Notes under the pieces: model-generated
The model's input: the letters and a program-made list of their open reading frames with translations, nothing else
Told to the model about the DNA's origin: nothing
Database searches by the model: none
Program-made: the position numbers and the translations under genes
Assembly (NCBI RefSeq): GCF_900078705.1
Contig: NZ_FKIF01000006.1
Location: 992,001 to 1,056,000 of the forward strand
Reading direction: 5' to 3'
Origin: Bordetella ansorpii
GTDB taxonomy: Bacteria; Pseudomonadota; Gammaproteobacteria; Burkholderiales; Burkholderiaceae_B
Length of the DNA stretch: 64,000 nucleotides
Shown: positions 20,190-27,934 of the stretch, one piece after another
Position numbering within the stretch: position 1 is the stretch's first letter
Layout: the number at the start of each line of letters is the position of its first letter

Positions 20190-20870
20190 TTACACCACCC
20201 CGTACTTCGCCCGATACGCCAGCACCGCGTCGCGGTTCTCGGCGAACTGCGCGTCCTGCTGCAGCAGGCCCAGGATGTCGCCCAGGTTGGCGATGCTGAC
20301 CACCGGCATGCCGTAGGTGCGGGCCACTTCCTGAACGGCCGAGTGCGGCGACAGCGCGTCGTCGGCGCCGGCGCGCTCCATGCGGTCCATCGCGATCAGC
20401 ACGGCGGCGGGTTCGGCGCCCGCGGCGCGGATGATTTCCACCGACTCGCGCACCGAGGTGCCGGCGGTGATGACGTCATCGATGATGACGACTCGGCCCT
20501 GCAGGGGCGCGCCCACCAGGGTGCCGCCCTCGCCATGGTCCTTCGCTTCCTTGCGGTTGTAGGCGAAGGGCACGTCGCGGCCCTGCATGCCGGGATGGCC
20601 GGCCAGCGCCACCGCGGTGGCCGTGGCCAGCGGAATGCCCTTGTAGGCCGGGCCGAACAGCATGTCGAACGAAATGCCCGACTCCACCAGCGACTGCGCA
20701 TAGAACTGCGCCAGCCTGCCCACCGAACGGCCGCTGTTGAACAGGCCGGCGTTGAAGAAATAGGGGCTGATGCGGCCCGACTTGACCTTGAAGCTGCCGA
20801 AGCGCAGCACGCCCTCGTCCAGGGCGAAACGAACGAAATCGGCGGAAGTGGAGGAAGGGGTAGCGGCCAT
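20190..20870 (-). CDS. pyrE: orotate phosphoribosyltransferase
   Basis: PyrE converts orotate and PRPP to OMP in pyrimidine synthesis. The 226-residue protein has [53 protein letters not shown] and the PRPP-binding motif [17 protein letters not shown]. Length and motifs fit the proteobacterial type. It lies divergently from the exonuclease III gene and convergently with the PIN toxin. Confidence 0.96.
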   Translation of the reverse strand: MAATPSSTSADFVRFALDEGVLRFGSFKVKSGRISPYFFNAGLFNSGRSVGRLAQFYAQSLVESGISFDMLFGPAYKGIPLATATAVALAGHPGMQGRDVPFAYNRKEAKDHGEGGTLVGAPLQGRVVIIDDVITAGTSVRESVEIIRAAGAEPAAVLIAMDRMERAGADDALSPHSAVQEVARTYGMPVVSIANLGDILGLLQQDAQFAENRDAVLAYRAKYGVV

Positions 20871-21051
20871 GCGGAGATCCGGAAAAGTGCTTGCGGGCGG
20901 TTCTGGGGAATACCGCCATTATCGGCGATCCTGCGAATCGCATGGGTGGCCCCGCCGTCCGGCTCGGTTAAAGTCGTGGGTTAGCCCTGCCCGCTTGCCG
21001 CCCCCCGCTTGGGCGGCGTCCAAGCCGGCCCCAGAACGACAGGAGTTTCCC

Positions 21052-21840
21052 GTGCTGCGCATCACCTCGATCAATCTCAACGGCATCCGCTCGGCCTTCC
21101 GCAAGGGCCTGCAGCCCTGGATGGCCACCCACGACGCCGACGTGCTGTGCCTGCAGGAAATCAAGGTGTCCCACGAGGACCTGACCGACGACCTGCGCCA
21201 CCCGCCCGGCTACAACGGCCACTTCTGCCATGCCACGAAAAAGGGCTACAGCGGCGTGGGCATCTACCTGAAGCAGCCGGCCGAGAATGTCGCCACGGGC
21301 CTGAACTGCGAAGAGTTCGACCCCGAAGGCCGCATCATCCGCGCCGACTGGAAAACGTTGTCGGTCATCAGCGCCTACCTGCCCTCGGGCTCCAGCGGCG
21401 ACGAGCGCCAGCAGGCCAAGTACCGCTTCCTGGACCGCTTCGGCCCGTGGCTGGACGCCATGATGGAAGAGCATCGCAGCACCGGCCGCGAGTTCGTCAT
21501 CTGCGGCGACTGGAACATCGCCCACAAAGAGATCGACCTGAAGAACTGGAAGGGCAACCTGAAGAACTCGGGCTTCCTGCCCGAAGAGCGCGCCTGGCTG
21601 ACCGACGTGTTCGACAAGCGCGGCTTCGTGGACGTGTTCCGCCAACTGGACGACCGGCCCGACCAATACACCTGGTGGAGCAACCGCGGCCAGGCCTGGG
21701 CCAAGAACGTGGGGTGGCGGATCGACTACCAGATCTGCACGCCTGGCATCGCCAGGAGCGCCCGCTCCACGTCCATCTACAAGGACGAACGCTTCAGCGA
21801 CCACGCGCCCCTGACGGTGGATTACGACTGGACGCTGTGA
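21052..21840 (+). CDS. xth: exodeoxyribonuclease III
   Basis: This AP endonuclease / 3'-5' exonuclease acts in base-excision repair. The 262-residue protein shows all EEP-family motifs: SINLNGIRSAFRKG, VLCLQEIKV (metal-binding Glu), GDWNIAHKEIDLKN, and the terminal SDHAPLTVDYDW with catalytic Asp-His. It starts at GTG 21052, preceded by AGGAG at 21041-21045; the longer open frame upstream has no homology. It is followed after four bases by the GFA-family gene. Confidence 0.94.
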   Translation: MLRITSINLNGIRSAFRKGLQPWMATHDADVLCLQEIKVSHEDLTDDLRHPPGYNGHFCHATKKGYSGVGIYLKQPAENVATGLNCEEFDPEGRIIRADWKTLSVISAYLPSGSSGDERQQAKYRFLDRFGPWLDAMMEEHRSTGREFVICGDWNIAHKEIDLKNWKGNLKNSGFLPEERAWLTDVFDKRGFVDVFRQLDDRPDQYTWWSNRGQAWAKNVGWRIDYQICTPGIARSARSTSIYKDERFSDHAPLTVDYDWTL

Positions 21841-21844
21841 CGCC

Positions 21845-22222
21845 ATGCCGGTCTACCAGGGATCGTGCCATTGCGGCGCCTGCCGGTTCGAGGTCGAACT
21901 CGAACCGGACCACGTGCGCTGCTGCAATTGCTCGGTCTGCCGGCGGCGCGGCGCGCTGATCCACCGCGTGCCGGCATCGGCGCTGCGCCTGCTGACGCCG
22001 TTGGCGGACCTGAAGGTGTATGAATGGGGCAGCCGCACCGGCCGCGACTATTTCTGCGGCGTCTGCGGCATCCTGCCCTTTCGCAAGCCCAGCGCGCCCA
22101 CGCCGGCAGAACGCGCCGCGGGCATGACACCCTTCGAAGGCTGGGCCATCAACGTGCGCTGCCTGGAAGGCATCGACCTGGCGGCCATCCCGGTCAAGCG
22201 GGTGGACGGCGCGGCGCTGTAG
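21845..22222 (+). CDS. GFA / CENP-V family zinc-binding protein
   Basis: The 125-residue protein has the GFA cysteine pattern: GSCHCGACRFEVE near the N-terminus, RCCNCSVCRRRGAL, and YFCGVCGILPF, making two zinc sites of the Mss4-like fold. The family includes glutathione-dependent formaldehyde-activating enzyme (Gfa), but many members have other or unknown roles, so a formaldehyde role is not asserted. It sits four bases after the exonuclease III gene and is probably co-transcribed. The end is convergent with the VOC protein gene. Confidence 0.85.
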   Translation: MPVYQGSCHCGACRFEVELEPDHVRCCNCSVCRRRGALIHRVPASALRLLTPLADLKVYEWGSRTGRDYFCGVCGILPFRKPSAPTPAERAAGMTPFEGWAINVRCLEGIDLAAIPVKRVDGAAL

Positions 22223-22228
22223 CCGCCA

Positions 22229-22597
22229 TTACGCCAACAGGGCATACACCCGCAACCGGTGCCCGTCCGGGTCCAATGCCAGGAACGTGCGGCCGAAATC
22301 CATATCCGTGGGCGGTTGCGCGATACTGACGCCGCGCGCCGTCCAGTCGGCATGCACGGCATCCACCTGGTCCACGTACTTCATCGGAAAACCCAGCTCC
22401 GTGCAGCCGGCCGAGGCCACCGGACGGGGCTTGACCGCAGGCTTGGCCCACAGCCCCAGCTTCAGGCCGGAATTCAGCACGAACAGCACGAAACCCGGGC
22501 TGGCCTCGATCGGCTGGGTGTCCAGCAGGCCCGCGTAGAAACGGCCGCTGGCCTCGGGATTGTCGACGTACAGAATGAGTTGATTCGGGTGCTGCAT
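22229..22597 (-). CDS. VOC family (glyoxalase/bleomycin-resistance fold) protein
   Basis: The 122-residue protein folds as two beta-alpha-beta-beta-beta units: ILYVDNPEASGRFYAGLLDTQP at the N-terminus and a second unit ending FLALDPDGHRLRVYALLA. Metal-ligand residues of true glyoxalases are only partly visible, so no reaction is assigned; some relatives bind bleomycin-type drugs. The start at MQHPNQL (22597) is chosen because the fold begins there and an upstream extension lacks similarity. It lies downstream of the divergent WYL regulator on the same strand, 72 bases apart, and may be controlled by it. Confidence 0.82.
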   Translation of the reverse strand: MQHPNQLILYVDNPEASGRFYAGLLDTQPIEASPGFVLFVLNSGLKLGLWAKPAVKPRPVASAGCTELGFPMKYVDQVDAVHADWTARGVSIAQPPTDMDFGRTFLALDPDGHRLRVYALLA

Positions 22598-22669
22598 GAG
22601 GGGTGACTCCCTGGGGGTTGATTGACCGGAGGGAATGATAGGCACCCATGCTGCCAGTTTATGGCAGCA

Positions 22670-23368
22670 TCAATCCAGGGAGCGGGCCTGCTGTTCGCGC
22701 ACCTTCCACTCCTTCAGCAAGGCATGGCGGCGGCGCGGGTAGCGTATCTCCTGCGGCACGGCATTGGCGATGCGGTCGACGCGAAAATGGCGGTAGCCCT
22801 GCCGCAACTCGCACCAGCCCAGCACGATGCGCACGCGGTCGAAAAAGGCCAGGCCGAACGGCCAGATCAGGCGGCGCGATTCCGCGCCGGCCTCGTCCCG
22901 ATAGCCGATCTCCAGCTTCTGCTCGGCCCGGATGGCCTGGCGGATGACGGCCAGTTCGACCCCATCGGGAGGAATGGCTTCGGCGGGCGGCGCCACCATC
23001 AGCGTCGAGGCATCCAGCCCCGCGCGCAGATCGTCGGGCAGCACCGCGGCAATGCGCGCCAGGGCATTGCGCGCGGCATCGCGCAGGCGGTGATCGGTGC
23101 GCTCGGCCACCCACAACGACCCCAGCACCAGCGCCTCGATCTCGTCCTCGGTGAACATCAGGGGCGGCAGCATGAAGCCGGGCCGCAGCACGTAGCCCAC
23201 GCCGGGTTCGCCCTCGATGTGCGCGCCCTGCGCCTGCAGGGTGGCGATGTCCCGGTACAGCGTGCGCAGGCTGACGCCCAGCTCGGCCGCCAGCGCACGG
23301 CCGCTGACCGGCAACCGGTGGCGGCGCAGCACTTGCAGCAGATCGAACAGGCGGGCGGAGCGTGACAT
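22670..23368 (-). CDS. YafY-type HTH/WYL-domain transcriptional regulator
   Basis: The 232-residue protein has an N-terminal HTH_11/DeoR-like wHTH (residues ~1-60: LFDLLQVLRRHRLPVSGRALAAELGVSLRTLYRDIATLQAQG) and a C-terminal WYL domain (LEIGYRDEAGAESRRLIWPFGLAFFDRVRIVLGWCELR). WYL domains sense nucleic-acid or small ligands. It precedes the VOC-protein gene on the same strand and is a plausible regulator of it. The ATG at 23368 is preferred over 23377 because the HTH starts immediately. Confidence 0.9.
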   Translation of the reverse strand: MSRSARLFDLLQVLRRHRLPVSGRALAAELGVSLRTLYRDIATLQAQGAHIEGEPGVGYVLRPGFMLPPLMFTEDEIEALVLGSLWVAERTDHRLRDAARNALARIAAVLPDDLRAGLDASTLMVAPPAEAIPPDGVELAVIRQAIRAEQKLEIGYRDEAGAESRRLIWPFGLAFFDRVRIVLGWCELRQGYRHFRVDRIANAVPQEIRYPRRRHALLKEWKVREQQARSLD

Positions 23369-23594
23369 GGCGCGCATGCTACGCCAAACCGCCTGTCAAC
23401 GAGCGATTCATCGACGCCGCCGCGTCATGGCAGGCGCCGGAAGGAGGGCTTTCAGCACGCCGTGGCGGGCTTCACTTTCCCCGACAACTTAGACATTTCG
23501 TTTCACCGCAATTACGGTTACATCCCTCTTCCCTGCGTAGAATTTATCGGGACACACCACGCTGTATCCCCCATAACATTCCCGGAGAAGCACG

Positions 23595-24992
23595 ATGGCC
23601 ACTGCAGAAGCCACCACGACAGGTCAGGACACCCAACTGAAACGGGTGATGGGTCCGAAGCTGCTGCTGCTGTTCATCGTCGGCGACATTCTGGGCACCG
23701 GGGTCTATGCGCTGACCGGGCAGGTGGCGGCCGAAGTGGGCGGGGCGGCCTGGGCGCCCTTCCTGGTCGCCTTCGCGGTGGCGCTGCTCACCGCCTTCTC
23801 GTATCTCGAACTGGTCACCAAATACCCGAAAGCCGCCGGCGCCGCCCTGTATGTGCACAAGGCGTTCGGCGTGCACTTCCTCACCTTCATCATCTGTTTT
23901 GCCGTGATGTGCTCGGGCCTGACCTCGGCCGCCACGGCCTCCAACGCCTTCGCGGCCAACCTTTTCGCGGCGATGGGCATGAAGGCCGACGCCGGCATGG
24001 TCACCCTGGGCGCGGTGGGCTTCATGCTGCTGGTGATGATCGTCAACTTCCGCGGCGTGTCCGAAAGCGTGAAGGCCAACGTCGTGCTGACGCTGATCGA
24101 ACTGAGCGGGCTGCTGCTGGTGATCGGCCTGGGCTTCTACGCCATCGCGGGCGGCCAGGCGGACTTCTCGCGGGTGGTGGCCTTCGATACGCCCGAGGAC
24201 AAGAGCGTGTTCCTGGCGGTGACTTCGGCCACCGCGCTGGCCTTCTTCGCCATGGTGGGCTTCGAGGACTCGGTGAACATGGCCGAGGAGACGCATAATC
24301 CCAACAAGATCTTCCCCAAGGTGATGCTGACCGGCCTGGGCATCACGGCCGTCATCTACGTGCTGGTGTCGATCTGCGCCGTGGCGCTGATTCCGGTGGG
24401 CGAACTGGCGGCCAGCAAGACGCCGCTGGTGCTGGTGGTGCAGCGCGCCGCGCCGGGCCTGCCCATGGGCACCATCATGCCCATCATCTCGATGTTCGCG
24501 GTGGCCAACTCGGCGCTGATCAACATGATGATGGCCAGCCGCCTGCTGTACGGCATGTCGCGCCAGGGGGTGTTGCCCAAGTTCCTGGCCAGCGTCCATG
24601 AACGCACCCGTACCCCATGGGCCGCCATCCTGTTCACCACGGCGTTGGGCCTGGGCCTGATCATCCTGGTGTCGAACTCGGATTCCGAGGCCATCCGCTC
24701 GCTGGGCGGCACCACCGCGCTGCTGCTGCTGGGCGTGTTCGCCTTCGTGAACGTGGCCGTGCTGGTGCTGCGCCGCGACAAGGTGGAGCACGAGCATTTC
24801 CGCATCCAGACCTTCTTCCCGTGGCTGGGCGCGATCGCCTGCATTTTCCTGGTGACGCCCGTGACCGGCCGCGACGTCATCCAGTATCAGGTGGCCGGCT
24901 GGCTGCTGCTGCTGGGCGTGGTGATGTGGGGCATCACCATGCTGGTGAACCGCAACCACGCGCGCCTGGATCCATCGAAACTGGAGGATTGA
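23595..24992 (+). CDS. APC superfamily amino acid permease
   Basis: The 465-residue integral membrane protein has about 12 hydrophobic helices. The APC signature is near the N-terminus: LLLLFIVGDILGTGVYALTGQVAAEVGGAA, the unwound TM1 region that binds substrate, then FSYLELVTKYPKAAGAALYVHKAFG and the central FFAMVGFEDSVNMAEET. Amino acid specificity cannot be read. GGAGAAG lies just upstream of the ATG. A TAGAAT at 23538-23543 could be the -10 element. It is monocistronic, ending at a hairpin terminator. Confidence 0.92.
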   Translation: MATAEATTTGQDTQLKRVMGPKLLLLFIVGDILGTGVYALTGQVAAEVGGAAWAPFLVAFAVALLTAFSYLELVTKYPKAAGAALYVHKAFGVHFLTFIICFAVMCSGLTSAATASNAFAANLFAAMGMKADAGMVTLGAVGFMLLVMIVNFRGVSESVKANVVLTLIELSGLLLVIGLGFYAIAGGQADFSRVVAFDTPEDKSVFLAVTSATALAFFAMVGFEDSVNMAEETHNPNKIFPKVMLTGLGITAVIYVLVSICAVALIPVGELAASKTPLVLVVQRAAPGLPMGTIMPIISMFAVANSALINMMMASRLLYGMSRQGVLPKFLASVHERTRTPWAAILFTTALGLGLIILVSNSDSEAIRSLGGTTALLLLGVFAFVNVAVLVLRRDKVEHEHFRIQTFFPWLGAIACIFLVTPVTGRDVIQYQVAGWLLLLGVVMWGITMLVNRNHARLDPSKLED

Positions 24993-25014
24993 GCCACTGC
25001 AGTGACACCGGAGG

Positions 25015-25040
25015 GCGGCCTGGCGTACAGGCCGCTTTTT
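25015..25040 (+). terminator. intrinsic terminator of the APC permease gene
   Basis: An 8-bp stem GCGGCCTG / CAGGCCGC with loop GCGTA is followed by five T residues, 23 bases after the permease stop. Confidence 0.92.
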
Positions 25041-25070
25041 CATGGTCGGCAAGAACCGCTCGCGCCATGC

Positions 25071-25110
25071 AAAACGGGCGGCACGCCGCCATCGGCATAC
25101 CGCCCGTTTT
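25071..25110 (-). terminator. terminator of the porin gene
   Basis: An 11-bp perfect stem AAAACGGGCGG / CCGCCCGTTTT encloses 18 bases. Read on the minus strand it ends in TTTT, 36 bases after the porin stop; the A/T ends make it usable both ways. Confidence 0.88.
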
Positions 25111-25145
25111 GTTCGCACGAAGCCTGGCGGGCGCCAGGCGCGTGA

Positions 25146-26222
25146 TCAGAAGATGTGACGCATGCCCACGGCGGCGCCCAGTTGGGTCGAGCCACCGGGG
25201 ATTTCGCTGCTGGCGGCGTCGCTGACCTTGTTGAAGTCGACGGTGCCGTACAGTTGCGTGCGCTTGGACAGGGCATATTCGGCCACGCCCACCACGGCCC
25301 AGCGGCGGCCCTTGTCGCCCTCTTCGACCACGTTCTTGCTGCGGTCGTAGTAACCGGCGGCGGTGAACGACCACACGCCCGGCGAATACGTGGCGCCCAG
25401 GAAGTAGCCGCTGTCCTTGCGCTGCAGGCCGGCGCCGCCGTCGGTGTTGCCCATGACGGCGTTGACCCAGCCGGTTTCGTCACGGCCATTGAGGTAGCCG
25501 GCGAACAGCTTGACCTCTTCGATGACCTTGAACGAGGCGTTGAGGTTCCAGACGCGCTGGTCGAAGTCCGAGTTGGCCGACGAACGCGACAGCTGGTAGC
25601 CGCCCCCGATCTGGAAGGGGCCGGCCGTGTAGGCCAGCGTGCCGCCATATTGCTGGCCCAGCTTGCGGTCGCTGAAGCTCTCGCCGCCGGTGACGTCGGA
25701 ATTGAACGAGTATTGCAGCACCACGTCCAGGCCGCCCAGCTTGTTGTTGCGGTAGCGGATGGAGTTGTCGCTGCGGGCGCGCGACAGGGCCACGGGCAGC
25801 CACGAGTTCTGGTCGTAGTTGCCGACGGTCAGGGGATCGAAGGTATCGGCCAGCAGGGTGAACAGCGCGGTGTCCTGGCGGCCGAACGAGATGGCGCCGG
25901 CGCTGCCGCCGTCCAGGCCCACGTAGGCTTGGCGGCTGAACAGGCGATTGGAGTCGGAACGCTGGCCGTTCTGGACGTTGAAGCCATTTTCCAGGCGGAA
26001 GAAGGCCGAATTGCCGCCACCGAGGTCTTCGGTGCCGCGCAGGCCCCAACGGCTGCCCGAGATGGCGCCATTGTTCATGCCGATGCGGCTGTTGCCGTTC
26101 TCGCCATGATTAAGGTAACGGATGCTGATGTCGGCAATGCCGTAGAGGGTCACGCTGGTTTCGGCGTGGGCCGTGCCGGCGAAAACGCCAGCCAGTACCA
26201 GAGCCGGTACAAAACGCTTCAT
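25146..26222 (-). CDS. Gram-negative trimeric porin (OmpC/Omp32-like, beta-proteobacterial type)
   Basis: The 358-residue protein has a signal peptide cleaved after GTAHA, then the mature start ETSVTLYGIADISIRYL typical of betaproteobacterial general porins. Alternating aromatic strands, the GSRWGLRGTEDLGGGNSAFFRLENGF hairpin and the final strand ending in F (AAVGMRHIF) mark a 16-stranded barrel. It allows passive diffusion of small solutes across the outer membrane. A strong AGGAG ribosome site precedes the ATG. It is transcribed leftwards, downstream of the AmpG-like gene but with its own leader of ~145 bases. Confidence 0.94.
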   Translation of the reverse strand: MKRFVPALVLAGVFAGTAHAETSVTLYGIADISIRYLNHGENGNSRIGMNNGAISGSRWGLRGTEDLGGGNSAFFRLENGFNVQNGQRSDSNRLFSRQAYVGLDGGSAGAISFGRQDTALFTLLADTFDPLTVGNYDQNSWLPVALSRARSDNSIRYRNNKLGGLDVVLQYSFNSDVTGGESFSDRKLGQQYGGTLAYTAGPFQIGGGYQLSRSSANSDFDQRVWNLNASFKVIEEVKLFAGYLNGRDETGWVNAVMGNTDGGAGLQRKDSGYFLGATYSPGVWSFTAAGYYDRSKNVVEEGDKGRRWAVVGVAEYALSKRTQLYGTVDFNKVSDAASSEIPGGSTQLGAAVGMRHIF

Positions 26223-26368
26223 GGGTCCTTCTCCTCTTTTTTCGAGCCTGTTGGGCCCGCCATGTTCTCGGTGTGCCGCCCGGATGGGACGAGCGCTGCA
26301 AAGGTATTGCAGGCGCTAACAGTACCATCGGGTTACGGGATGTGGCTCACGGAAACGTGAATAGAGGA

Positions 26369-27685
26369 TTAATTCACCCCATCTCGCTCTAAAGTAGCGA
26401 TCTCGTTGCGGCGTAAATGCAACAGCAAAAGACCAGGCAGCGCGATCGCCACGGTGACCAGGAAAAAGCCGGGCCAATCGAGATAATGCACCAGCACGGG
26501 CGTCAACGGGCCGGCCAGATAAGTCCGTCCCACGGCGGACAGGGCGGACAACAGCGCAAACTGGGCAGCGGAAAACCGTTGCCGGCACATTGCCATCAGC
26601 AGGCCGACGAAGGCCGCCGTACCCAGGCCGCCGCAAAGGTTCTCGACGCCGACGGCGGCGCCCATCAGCCAGATGTTGCGCGGGCTGACCGCGATCAGCC
26701 AGTAGGCCAGGTTGGACACCGCTTGCAGCAGGCCGAACACCAGCAACGACCGATACAGGCCCCACCGTGACATCAGGCTGCCGCCCGCCAGGGCGCCGAT
26801 GATCGTGGCCGCCAGGCCCATGATCTTGTTCACCTCTCCCACCTGGCTCGCCGTAAATCCGGCGCCCGAGATGAGAAAAGTCGTGGAGAGCGCGCCGGCG
26901 AAGGCGTCACCCAGCTTGTAGAGCACGATCAGCAGAAGCATGCCGAGCGCACCGCGCCTGCCGAAGAAATCCCGGAATGGCTCGACGACCGCGGCGCTGA
27001 GACTGCGAGGCGCGGCAGCGGGCACCTCGGGTTCGGGCGCCCACAGCGTGGCCGGGATGCAGGCCAGCATCAACAGCCCCATCAACATATAGGTGTTGTT
27101 CCAGCCAAACCAGTCGTCGGCCAGGACCAATGCCAACCCGCCCGACACGAGCATCGCGACACGGTAGCCCATCACCCTGACCGCCGCCCCCGCGCCGCGT
27201 TCTTCCTTGCGCAGGACATCGGTGCAATAGGCGTCGAAGGCAATGTCCTGCGTGGCCGAGAGAAACGCCACGAATACCGCCAGCAGGGCCAGCGGCATCA
27301 GCGCGGAGGACGGAGACATCAGCCCCATGCACATGATGCTGACCGCCAGCAGCAACTGCGCGATCAGCATCCAGCCACGGCGGCGGCCCAGGAACGGCGG
27401 GGCATAGCGGTCGATCAACGGCGCCCACAGGAATTTCAGCGTGTAGGCGCTGCCCACCAGCGTGAGAAAACCGATTTGCTGCAGGGAAATGTTCTCGACG
27501 GTGGCCCATGCCTGCAACGTGCCGCTGGTCAGCGCCAGCGGCAACCCGCTGGCGAACCCCAGCGCCAGCAACGGCGCCACGCGGCGGCTGAGATACACCT
27601 TGCCCGCGGCGGGCGCTTCTGCGTCTGCGATGACCACTCTCCGTCGATATCGGGGCAGGCATCTCGGCCCGCCCGGTTCCGGCAT
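26369..27685 (-). CDS. ampG: AmpG-like muropeptide MFS transporter
   Basis: The protein has about 12 membrane helices and AmpG motifs: LGFASGLPLALTSGTLQAWATVENI in TM1, KFLWAPLIDRYAPPFLGRRRGWM in the first loop, and FLSATQDIAFDAYCTDVL. AmpG imports GlcNAc-anhydroMurNAc peptides for cell-wall recycling. The N-terminus is uncertain: ATG 27685 and GTG 27637 are both possible, with poor ribosome sites; helix 1 begins about residue 35 from 27685. It lies divergently from mqo and shares a regulatory gap with it. Confidence 0.85.
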   Translation of the reverse strand: MPEPGGPRCLPRYRRRVVIADAEAPAAGKVYLSRRVAPLLALGFASGLPLALTSGTLQAWATVENISLQQIGFLTLVGSAYTLKFLWAPLIDRYAPPFLGRRRGWMLIAQLLLAVSIMCMGLMSPSSALMPLALLAVFVAFLSATQDIAFDAYCTDVLRKEERGAGAAVRVMGYRVAMLVSGGLALVLADDWFGWNNTYMLMGLLMLACIPATLWAPEPEVPAAAPRSLSAAVVEPFRDFFGRRGALGMLLLIVLYKLGDAFAGALSTTFLISGAGFTASQVGEVNKIMGLAATIIGALAGGSLMSRWGLYRSLLVFGLLQAVSNLAYWLIAVSPRNIWLMGAAVGVENLCGGLGTAAFVGLLMAMCRQRFSAAQFALLSALSAVGRTYLAGPLTPVLVHYLDWPGFFLVTVAIALPGLLLLHLRRNEIATLERDGVN

Positions 27686-27717
27686 CTTACCGAAAGGCGG
27701 CCCTCCGCCGCTGGCTT

Positions 27718-27726
27718 TGGTAGAAT
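27718..27726 (+). promoter_or_regulatory. extended -10 promoter for mqo
   Basis: TGGTAGAAT forms an extended -10 element (TGn plus TAGAAT). No convincing -35 was found, which fits the extended type. It would give a leader of about 200 bases before the mqo TTG. Confidence 0.45.
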
Positions 27727-27849
27727 CCCCAATTGCCGAACAAGAAGAAACGCGCGTTTTCTGGTTCCATGCGCCAGAGCAAGCCGGCATCCGCAACTCG
27801 CACGCCCTGGATGGAAAATCCCCACCGTGGGCACAGGCGGTTGCGCTTG

Positions 27850-27923
27850 GGGGAGATAAGTCAATCAGCCGGGCATCCGGCTGGATTCAAGACCCTGCCC
27901 TCATCAGGGTGATCTCCCCGGAG
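27850..27923 (+). promoter_or_regulatory. structured mqo leader: three-way-junction-like fold next to the ribosome site
   Basis: GGGGAGAT (27850-27857) pairs perfectly with ATCTCCCC (27912-27919), which abuts the Shine-Dalgarno GGAG (27920-27923). Enclosed are a 10-bp hairpin with one bulge (AATCAGCCGG, loop GCAT, CCGGCTGGATT; 27863-27887) and a second hairpin near 27892-27910 (ACCCT/AGGGT or CCCT/AGGG). The layout resembles a cis-acting RNA that could gate translation. It matches no riboswitch class recognised here; function is inferred only from position and pairing. Confidence 0.5.
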
Positions 27924-27934
27924 CACCAATAAAA